Below, piece after piece: positions 54,851-64,000 of a stretch of DNA of 64,000 nucleotides. The position numbers and the translations under genes are program-made. The stretch lies in NCBI GenBank assembly GCA_036850595.1, contig CM072161.1, forward strand, positions 15,891,812 through 15,955,811, written 5' to 3'. The DNA is from Rhyacichthys aspro (taxonomy: Eukaryota; Chordata; Actinopteri; Gobiiformes; Rhyacichthyidae). The notes under the pieces are model-generated. The model did not search any database. It saw only the letters and a program-made list of their open reading frames with translations, and was not told where the DNA came from. Every line of letters starts with the position of its first letter. Within the stretch, counting starts at the first letter, position 1.

Positions 54851-57800
54851 ATGGAGCACATGTCGTCTCCGGTGCGTTTCCGCAGCAACAAGAAAGGTAA
54901 GGCTCACTGTTAGACCCGCTGTTTATTAAATAACTTATTGAATGCACTTTTAACCGAAGCAGACAAACAATGTGCTTATATATCCATCTGTGTCAGAATT
55001 TTGTATTATTTTAGTTTGAGTGAAGGCTTGTTTTATGTCCTTATCAATGTTTTGTTTTTGTTTTTTCCATTTGCATGTGCACTTTTCTGTTTATAACAAG
55101 CTGCAACTCTTTCAGAAAAGGAGGTAGGAGACATTTGTTGATTTGTTTAAGGATATGTTTGTCGCTTGTGTGTTTTAGATTTAAATCTCCATCCCCCCAT
55201 TAGAGCATTAGAAGTCTGGGTTAAGCCTGCTGCAAAGCCTTGTGGGTAATGAAAGCTGACAGATGGAGGAAACACCAGAGGAACATGATCAGGTCAATAA
55301 TGCAGGCTTTTGAACCAGTTTAGATTTTACAGTAAATTAAAAGACTCCAGGGTCTTTTTTAATTGTATAATATTCAACTAAAAATGAAATTTGTTTTTAA
55401 AGGTCCTATATTATACTATTTTGAACATTATACAGTGCATTTTGGATACATTTAGGTTACCATATCACGTTTTGCAACATGAAACACACAATATTTATCT
55501 TATACAAGCGGTTTGGATGAGCTCTCATCATGAGTCCAAAGTGAACGGTCTGATTTGGCGCTGTCACTTTAAGGCTCAGCTCTTCCGTGTTGGCTCATGA
55601 CGTCACGCTATAGCTACGCGAGCTACGCTGGAAACAGACTGAAGTAAACACGGTACATGTAGTAATAACTTTTTCAGCAATAGCTTTAAGAGTAACTGAG
55701 CCGTATATCTTTGACCCAGAGTCTGATTCTGAGTTTGAAGAACATGAGCAAACACAAAGACCTCGAAGGCTTCTACAAGACATTTCTGCTTGGTAAATGA
55801 GAAACTATTTATTGTGTATGTTTCTATGTTGTAGCCCGTAGCATAGCGCGTGTTAACTGCTTCTGTTTATCGGTGCACATGTGGAAATGACCGTACAATG
55901 CCTACTGAAGTTGAGAATGTATGCTGCCTGGAGACTCCTAAGGTAGCTGGTGTGCAGTATATTGAAAGAACTATAATAAAGTAGCCTAGCAATATGTAGA
56001 GCTATGCAGTAATGCTTGTTAGTAATACATGTTGCTGACTGTAAGTAAGCTAACACAGTAGCAGCGATGCTTCTCTGTGTCTGAGCTGCAGAGCACGGCA
56101 CTTGTTGACAGTTCAGGAGAGAGGGGCAGGAGGAGTGTGGAGGAGCACTTCCTGGAGAGGAGTGGTTTATTTCACATATTGACGTCATTGCGTGAAACAG
56201 CTCGTTGAAAGGACTGTAGCTCAAACTAAATAAATTACTTAAACATGCGTGAATGAAACAAAACACAACTTTGGGTATGTGTTTGAGGTAGAAACAACGT
56301 TATAACATGGTTAAAAGCTCAGAAAAGTCGATTTCGCATAATATGGGACCTTTAAGAAAAAGCCTAAAGTAACACAAGAGTGCAAGTACATCATATCAGG
56401 ACGAGACTGGGTCAAGATCAGAACCAGTGCACAATACGAGGGATCTGGAACTGGGGAAAAAAACAGAGACAAAGACAAGACTGAGTAAAAATGGGTTTCC
56501 GACAAAGACAAGACCAAGACTTTTAGGGATCCAGGCCATGATGAGAGCAAGACCTTAACGAAATGGAGTTAACTGAGAAGTGTTCAGCCTAATGTTCACT
56601 CTTCCCTCTCTGTGTCCCCTTCTGCTTTAACAGATGGGTGCAGGCTTCAGTAAATGTTCTAATGGGATCACGAGTCGGGCCAATCAGTGAAGAAAGAGTA
56701 AAGACACTACAACAACAAATGCTACTACTCTGTTGTTGTTGCTGCAAAATACATTTTCAATACAATTTTATATTTTACTAATCTGAAGACCACATTATGT
56801 AATATTGTGCTGATCTACTGTGAGACATGTTACACGCCAAAACAACTGAACAACTTAGTCTACAATCAGTATTTCTGAATGAATTTGAATGAAACCCATC
56901 TGTCTCTCTGGCTAAAGGGGCATTCAGATAATTTAGGTTCTGCATACTGTATGTTTCCCTCATATTGTTGTCAGCTTATTTGTCAATAGTAAATGAAAAT
57001 TACTTCACAGTTGCATAAAGAGTGTTTAATTGACCACATATGATAATTAGAGCATTAGGTTTTTTTAAAGTAAACAAACCAGGACAAAGAGAACCAAAGA
57101 GCGACAAAACATTGAGCTATTATTAACTTATTTTCTTATATTTTCCATCTGGATTGGCAGTGGATTAATTTTATTTGCCTTTTCTATTATACTACACTAT
57201 TTAACCCAAACATTTGGCTCTTTGCAATTTACCAAGAAACTGTAGCTGCATCCTACCATCATAAATCTTAATATTTTTCTTCTGAACCCAACCCACTTCA
57301 CACCAGACCTAAAACCTTGGCACTGCAGGATTAACCGGGGCTTGTTGTGCAGTGTTTTAGATTAGACTGGATTCAGATTAGATTTGTTTTGTGTTAGTGT
57401 CTTTGTGAGTTTTATTACTTATCATTGAGAGGTTGATGTGGCATTACTCTTGCCACAGTTGGCCAGTCTGTCCATTTCAAATCGAGAAGATGCTCAGTTT
57501 CCTTTCGCCATGAGAGATCTGCCTCCGTCATGTTTATCTGACGAGCTACCAGCCCACCACACATCAGTCATCAACTACGGGGCGGAGGCGACTAACGGCA
57601 GACACCCCAGCCTGCCCGGGACCCCCAGCCTGGTCCGGCCCACTCCCTGTAACCCCAGTGGATCTCCAGTGGTCCCTCACAGGCCCAGTCGCGCCGGGTC
57701 AGACGCAGAGCTTTATTCGGGACTGAAGAGGCAGCTCATCTCACAGGGGTCTCTGGACTCGCCCCTGAGCCCTGCCTCCAGGCCCCGAAGCCCCTGGGGA

Positions 57801-60800
57801 CGGTTTGACCCTTATGACTCTCCAGAGGTCAGTGTAGTCCGATTCTAACACGTATTCTCCTTTTTGTTTCTTCACTCAGTTATTTTTCAGTAAAATGCCT
57901 GACCTAAAGAAATACAAAAGCAATTCTACATGAACTAGAATATGACACTGGCCTCTAAAGTGGCTCTAAACTGGATGTGTTCTGGTGTGTTTGTCAGTGT
58001 GAACAGGAGAAATCACATTAATCTGATGTTTGTGAATCAGTTTTAGGCCACTTTCAGAGATAGATCTGGAAAGAAATACTTTACTATAAAAATAAATAAA
58101 ATAAACAGTATCACAACACAATTAAATACTCTCTTGAGTTTTCTAATAAATTAGATTTGGGTCATGTTTTTCAGGTAGAGTGAATAAGGCTTGTTGTGTA
58201 TTGACACAAATACAACTGTGTTTCTCTACAGGATCAAGATAAGGAGTATGTGGGCTTTGCCACACTTCCAAACCAGGTTCACAGGAAGACAGTGAAGAAA
58301 GGCTTTACCTTTACTGTAATAGTGGCTGGTAGGTTTATCCTCCTACAGCCTTTTATTTTACCACCAGTTTAGATTACTGTCCTTATCTTTAACATTTGTC
58401 ATCATTTGTCAGTCGCTACATTATTTACAGTGAGACTGACAAGCATTGTGTGGCTGTGTTTTATTTATATGTGTGACGTTAATTCCAAGGTACAGCAGAA
58501 TTACACATAATATATTTAAAACATGACCTTCAACTCTCAACAAATCTCTTTCTCTTTTGTGCCTAAAGGTGAGTCAGGCCTCGGTAAATCCACTCTCATC
58601 AACAGCTTGTTCCTCACAGATCTCTATAAAGACAGAAAGGTTCTGAATGCAGAAGGTGAGCGCTCCTAAATGAGACGTGAAATTAGTTTGACCATCAGTG
58701 GTAAGCGTGCTCATTCATTAATGTGCTTTGTCTGCAGAGCGGATCAGTCAAACAGTGGACATCGTCAAACACACGGTCAGCATCGAGGAGAAAGGGGTCA
58801 AGCTGAGACTGACCATCATAGACACGCCAGGGTTTGGAGATGCTGTTAATAACACAGACAGGTGAGAGTCTAGTTGAACTAACAACACATTTTATCGTCA
58901 CACAGAGAATCTGGATATAATGCTTTCTGTTGTCGTCAGCTGGAAGCACATTGAAGACTACATCGATCAGCAGTTTGAACAGTACTTCAGAGACGAGAGC
59001 GGCCTGAACAGAAGAAACATACAGGACAACAGAGTGCACTGCTGTCTCTACTTCATCTCTCCATATGGCCACGGGTAAAAGAATCAACATGCCCTAATCG
59101 AGTGGTGTCAAACTCAAAGTGGTGAGGGGCCACAATAGTTATAATAAGTGTCCTTTTAGGGGCCGAAGATGGTGACATGTATAAGCTTTTATTTTTTATT
59201 TTTGCATGTGAGAGTTCATCTTCATTTGCGTCGTACCAAGGTTACCTTTAACATAAATTTCCTCTTTATGGAAACTGGTTTTAGTTGGATATGAACAGGT
59301 TTTAGTTACATTTGAACAGGTTTTAGATGGATTTCAAAAGGTTTTAGTTGGCTTTCAGCAGGTTTTAGGTGGATTTGAACAGATTTAACTGGATTTAAAT
59401 AGGTTTTAGTCGGAATTTAATAACATATGATGGATTTGAACAGGTTTTAATTGCATTGGAATAGGTGTTAGTTGTATTTGAACAAGTTTTAGATGGATTT
59501 GATTCATCCAATCTAAAACCTGTGCAAACCCAACTAAGACCTAGACCAAAAATATCACCAACTAAATTTATTGAAGCACCAACTAAAACATTGCAAAGGG
59601 CCGCATTAAGCCCCCGGGCCTTGAGTTTGACATGTGTGCTGTAAACACTCAAAAAACCTTCTCACTTCCTGAAAATGATGTTTTGTTCATCAGGCTTCGA
59701 CCTATGGACGTCCAGTGCATGAAGGCGTTGCATGAAAAGGTCAACATCGTCCCTGTATTGGCCAAAGCTGACAGCCTGACAGCAGCAGAGAAGTACAGGA
59801 AAAAGATGAAGGTTTGACATTGAACAGAATCACAAAAGAAAAGTGACACGTTCGTCTTTGTATGTACGAAAAATGTCAGTGTGTCTTTGTTCGTGATTCA
59901 GATCCGAGAAGAGATCAAAAAGTTTGGCATCAACATCTACCAGTTTCCTGAGTGTGATTCAGATGAAGACGAAGACTTTAAAAAACAGGACCAGATTCTT
60001 CAGGTTTTTTGGTTTCATCAAACATTATCTTCTATTTTAATCCTTATTTTTACACTAACTTTTTTCTTTCTTTCTCTAGGACAGTATTCCATTTGCAGTC
60101 ATTGGGAGTAACATTCAAGTGGAGAGTAAAGGTCGCAGGGTCAGGGGTCGCCTCTACCCCTGGGGAGCAGTCGAAGGTATGAAACATTTTTGTAAAACAT
60201 TAAATACACGTTCAAAGCAGTGACTTAAATCTCTAATCTGACTCTGGTGCGTTCAGTGGAGAACCCGGCCCACTCTGACTTCCTGCTGCTGAGGAACATG
60301 TTGGTGAGGACGCACATGCAGGACCTGAAGGACGTGACCCGGGAGCTGCACTACGAAAACTACAGAGCGCAGTGCATCCAAAACATGACACGCATGGTGG
60401 TCCAGGAGAGGAAACGCAGGTGAGACACAGGTTTGGTGAAAGGGGAGTAACCTGTTTGTCAATTGAGCTAATCTTCTCTTTTTTCTCTAATAACTTAAAT
60501 GAGTAAGTAGCACATTTACACTAAAACATGTGCATAAACATGGCCTCTGACAACAAACCTAACCTACAGAGCTAACAAACATCCTTATTCCATTTTTTAT
60601 TATCTGTAACCATTTTTGAAACCCTACTAAAAAGATAAAAGAGGATGAACAATGGTGTCTGCTTAAATATCAATACAACAGAAACATATGTATTTCTTCA
60701 TATTTAATTATTAATAATGTCTTCTAAAAATGAATTTGCTATCTGTCTGCTCTTTAGTTTGCGCGAGAAGCATCGAGAAGGAAGTGTGGCTGAGATCCCT

Positions 60801-61021
60801 TTAGCGTTAGGCATCGACGCTGAAACAGAAAGACTTATATTTGAGAAAGATGAAGAGGTGGGTTCCCTGTCTTTATCCCCCCTGACTCTCTTTAACGCTT
60901 ACTGTTTACTCATGTTTTGACTGTCCACATAAATGTCCCCGTTCTGTAGCTGAGGAGGATGCAAGAAGTGCTGGAGAGGATTCAGGAGCAGATGCAGAGC
61001 AGCCAGAGAGGAGGCTGCTGA
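54851..61021 (+). CDS. Septin (SEPT4/5 type), 12 coding exons, 492-493 aa
   Basis: Filament-forming GTPase of the cytoskeleton. Exons: 54851-54896, 57490-57827, 58232-58328, 58569-58655, 58738-58861, 58940-59074, 59694-59811, 59902-60003, 60080-60176, 60257-60419, 60758-60857, 60950-61021; all junctions are GT-AG and in phase. Exon 2 could instead start at 57487. The N-terminus is proline/serine-rich with RPRSPWGRFDPYDSPE, which resembles SEPT4. Then follow the polybasic VHRKTVKKGF, P-loop GESGLGKST, switch II DTPGFGD, G4 AKAD, septin element VRGRLYPWGAVEVENP, and a short C-terminal coiled coil (EKDEELRRMQEVLERIQEQMQ). The stop follows GGC. ATG context is good (A at -3, G at +4). SEPT5 is the main alternative assignment. 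Confidence 0.92.
54897..57489 (+). other. Septin intron 1
   Basis: 2.6-kb intron holding the second TTAA MITE (55401-56351) and, at about 56360-56560, a purine-rich repeat fragment with ACAAAGACAAGACC-type motifs. A related piece sits after the gene near 61130-61200. No alternative first exon is obvious. Confidence 0.55.
55401..56351. mobile_element. TTAA-target MITE, copy 2, in septin intron 1
   Basis: 951 bp with ends AGGTCCTATATTAT and ATAATATGGGACCT and TTAA on both sides, homologous to 14339-15206. It includes about 80 bp that copy 1 lacks. Non-autonomous. Confidence 0.75.
59104..59635. mobile_element. Decayed hAT-type MITE in septin intron 6, with internal minisatellite
   Basis: Inverted ends TGTCAAACTCAA and TTGAGTTTGACA with GGGGCC/GGGCC next to them match a familiar fish hAT MITE terminus. 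Between them, about 59265-59510, lies a degenerate ~22-bp tandem repeat of the form AACAGGTTTTAGTTGGATTTG. Confidence 0.6.
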
Positions 61022-61360
61022 AGAGAGTCTGTCGGGTCAGATAAAGACGAGTGGGACTGGGACACATCAAATTAAATCAAGCTCTGAACTGAAATTGGTG
61101 TTGTAGTCAAGCCCACACTAACTGAGATCAAGTCATGAGTGAACTTTTAGGAAATGAGACCAGATCAAGACCAAGACCCTGGGATCCATGGGAAGAGATA
61201 CTGGGGAACAAGTGTGAAGGAAATGAGGGCAGGGAAAGGGACATTTTTGGAAAAGATGTGTTATCAGAGATTTTAATTAGAAATAGGTGTTGTTTGTCGT
61301 CCACTTGAAGATAGAATATTTCCGTTTGTTCACTTCCAATAAAGATATATTAATGACATG
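61022..61360 (+). terminator. Septin 3' UTR with poly(A) signal
   Basis: AATAAA at 61338-61343 is the first good polyadenylation signal after the stop codon, giving a 3' UTR of about 340 bp. It includes a repeat-like AAGTCATGAGTGAACTTTTA and CAAGACCAAGACCC stretch. Confidence 0.6.
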
Positions 61361-61371
61361 ACAAAATAAAA

Positions 61372-61640
61372 GTGGAGCGCCTCAGTGGCTCACGCACTCG
61401 AGCGACTTGGGTTCAAATCTTTCTCAGGTATATGTTCAAAATAAAAATAAAATAAAAATAAAAATTAAAAATTAAAAAATAAAAAAAAATTTGTAATAAT
61501 GGACTCCCAGACTTTGACCTTCACCATAAAAGCACTGTTATACAAAAACAGTAATAAATAAACACAATTTTGTTATTAACTCAGCTGACAGGACTGAGCA
61601 CAAGTCACTGTCAGGAGGCATCCCGCTGAAATAAAGGATT
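61372..61640 (+). mobile_element. tRNA-derived SINE remnant
   Basis: GTGGCTCACGCACTCGAGCG resembles a pol III A-box region and GGTTCAAATC a B box. An A-rich stretch and TGTCAGGAGGCATCCCGCTG, like the conserved middle of fish V-type SINEs, follow. Degenerate and rearranged, so it is a remnant. Confidence 0.5.
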
Positions 61641-64000
61641 TGATTTGATTTGCTGTGGTTATGTTCCTGAACGGCGCTTAGACGTAAACCTCATCATTGT
61701 CGTTACACTGCCATCTAGTGGTCAAAGACAAGAACTACTCTGTGAGACTAATTCATTGCACTGGACTAATGCTTGTTTTTTTTTTATTCATTATTTGTCT
61801 ATCTTTTTTGCAATTTTGTACAATTTACATGAGTGAATCAAAAATATGTGCACGTGATGTATAATAAAACCAAGAGGAACAAGTTGTGTTGTAAATGTAA
61901 TAAGAATCTTTATTAATTCATCAGCATAATTCTTCATCATTAATTCCTTTTTTTTATTATTTATTATTGTTATCTTAAACAGTGGACAGTTAGATCTAAA
62001 AGGCAGCCCAAAGTGTACAGGCGATATATAACTTAAAACTTTCTCCATAGGGAAAACACGTCTTATATTCATATATAATATCAATGTAGCATGAGGTCCA
62101 AGATTCTGCCCACGTTATACAGTTTTGTACATGGTCCCAAAAAGAAACATACAAACAAAAACCTAAACGAATAGAAACTAAACGGCAATCTACATGCAAA
62201 ACATAATCAAAAGAAACAAGCATTTCAAATCTTTAGATACATACACTCATATGCCAAAACGTGCATACGATAACAGATTTACAAAACTTTCATACGTACA
62301 TACAATTATTACAAAACCCAAATTGAATATTAGATCGTATTATGTTATCAAGAAAAGAGCTTTTTTTTTTCTTTTTTTTTTACATTTTTTCTTTCTTATT
62401 CCACTCCACGTCTCAGTCAAACTCACAAAAAACAACAACTTAAAAACATCAACAGACAGTTTTGACAGTAATCTCCGTCTCTTACATTTGCTCATTGTGT
62501 ACGTGTATCGCCAGAGTTGTCACAGTGTTGAGGAAAACTGAGTATAGTATAGGCACACACGATAGGCTCATACCATAAATCACCTCTGTATAAAAAAATA
62601 GTCTGATGCTACGCTCTCACACACATCCACACTCGTCATGCACGGGGCAAACTAACCGAAAACAGCCATGCTACGGGTACAGTAGGATTAATATAGTACA
62701 GAATATAAAGCATATTAAATACAGTCACATATACGTAGATAACATACAGGAGGCGGCAGAGGAGGCGAGGAGCTGAGTAACATTGATAACACACAGAGAA
62801 AGTGATGGGACTTTAGACTCACACTGAAGCCATGAACTGCTGTAAACCTGACAAACACAGAGACAGACGCACATAGAATAAATGGTATCACAACACATTT
62901 TCCATTTCGTGACAATAGATTTTTCTTTATGGTCTGAGGTCAAAATAACTGGCTGTGTTACTGGCTCAACATATAAAGACTTAAACTCTGTTACATTCCC
63001 TGTAATTAAATGTTTGTGCTTTGTTTATTTCCGGTAGCTGTAACGTTTGACCACTATTTGGCAACGTGTCCCATTGCATTTGTGATTAAAGTTTGTTTCG
63101 GATAATTAACAATGTCTCAAAGAACATTTCCCATTGGACAAAGCACTAGTTGAGGTTTTGAAACTGACTGGATTGTGTTGTGTCCAGATTTCTGTGTGCA
63201 AGTAACAGAGGTGTGAGTTCACGATGAGGCAGCAGGGGGCGCCCTTGCACCAAAATGAAGTGGAGGAGACGTCTATTGCTCTGCTTGAGTGTGTTCAGGT
63301 AACTTGAGGCCGACAAAGACAAAAGGAAACCTGTCACTGAATGTTTAAAGAGCAGTTTTAGTGGAAACTCAAGAACATGCGCACAACTTTGGACTTTGAG
63401 GAGTTAATTTTACTGGTTCCTAAACGCTGCTCTTGGTCAGCTTAAGGATATAATATCATAAGCTTAAATAGCAAGTCAGTCAGATGGCCAAGAGGCAAAG
63501 TCCATGTTTTCTCAGGGGTGACTTCCCTATTAGGTAACAACATAGTACACGGTATGTTATAATAAGCAGAAAATAGTTCATCTGCTGCCTAAATGAAGGG
63601 TTTATGGCTTTAAATGTGTGAGAACGTTCCCAATTGAGACTTGTCATGATAAATATGCAAACATAGATTCATGGTGTAGTGAATGAATGAATGCAATGAA
63701 TTACACTACATTTATTCATACAGTTCATCTCATTTGTTAGAGGTCAGTTTTCCCATACAGATGTTTCAAACCTGTATTTTCTTACAAATGTTTACTTAAA
63801 TCAAATCCTGAGTGGCGTTATTTTGATCCCACTGACCCCAGATAAACTGCTCTTCGAAGCATCAGTGACATTATTTCAATACACAAAAGTAACTTCATGA
63901 TTATATGAACACAGAACTGGTAAATCTTTTATCACCATGGCAACAGCCTGATCAGAGACACGTGTCTCTTGCGTTCATGCATTTCGCTCAGTGAGTGAAT
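61641..64000. other. AT-rich DNA to the window end, no recognised gene
   Basis: No coding signal is convincing on either strand. Several TTTATT motifs (for example near 61909) are poly(A) signals on the minus strand, so part of this could be the long 3' UTR of a minus-strand gene starting outside the window. That is speculation. Confidence 0.35.

Noticed and set aside
57438..57848. 136-codon open frame opening at a GTG and running into an intron
   Set aside because: It is septin exon 2 plus intronic sequence. The GTG is upstream of the splice acceptor and is not a start.
61641..64000. Possible minus-strand gene at the window end
   Set aside because: Only 3' UTR-like AT-rich sequence and TTTATT motifs are seen; no exon with coding character could be supported.

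Overview
The window is vertebrate and very probably teleost fish. It holds a dense tandem array of intronless seven-transmembrane odorant receptor (OR) genes, all on the minus strand (about 2.1-49.3 kb). A multi-exon septin gene follows on the plus strand (54.9-61.0 kb), with AT-rich noncoding DNA to the end. The teleost call rests on the OR subfamilies, on Tc1/mariner, hAT and TTAA-target elements typical of fish, and on short intron sizes. I cannot name the species.

Layout. 0-1.1 kb: a decayed LINE tail. 2.1-5.8 kb: OR1 and OR2 (subfamily A, TM3 motif MAFDRFIAICFPLHY). 6.6-6.8 kb: a gutted OR remnant. 8.0-13.8 kb: an OR of subfamily B split by a 4.9-kb repeat-rich insertion. 14.3-19.4 kb: a TTAA-flanked MITE nested in an older repeat, a Tc1 relic and otherwise featureless DNA. 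19.5-23.4 kb: OR3 (subfamily A) and OR5 (subfamily B), a second copy of the OR2/OR4 pair. 22.4-34.8 kb: OR5, OR6 and OR7 in a tandem array whose two spacers each carry the same Tc1 copy. 35.9-36.3 kb: an anomalous homopolymer G/C block. 36.4-39.6 kb: OR8 and OR9. 41.6-53.5 kb: a duplication of about 6 kb carrying OR10 and OR11, each followed upstream by a 10-bp-unit minisatellite. 54.3 kb: a (TTG)n tract. 54.9-61.0 kb: a septin of the SEPT4/5 type. 61-64 kb: SINE debris and no recognisable gene.

Function. ORs are G-protein-coupled chemoreceptors of olfactory sensory neurons, normally expressed one per neuron. Nothing suggests the septin is functionally tied to them; it marks the edge of the array. 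The main story is array evolution. Two OR genes (OR2 and OR6) look like recombinants of their neighbours, with crossover zones inside the coding sequence. One OR is destroyed by insertion, at least four OR scraps remain, and several transposon insertions can be ordered in time because their empty sites survive in the duplicate. I found no CRISPR array, operon or obvious unknown molecular system.
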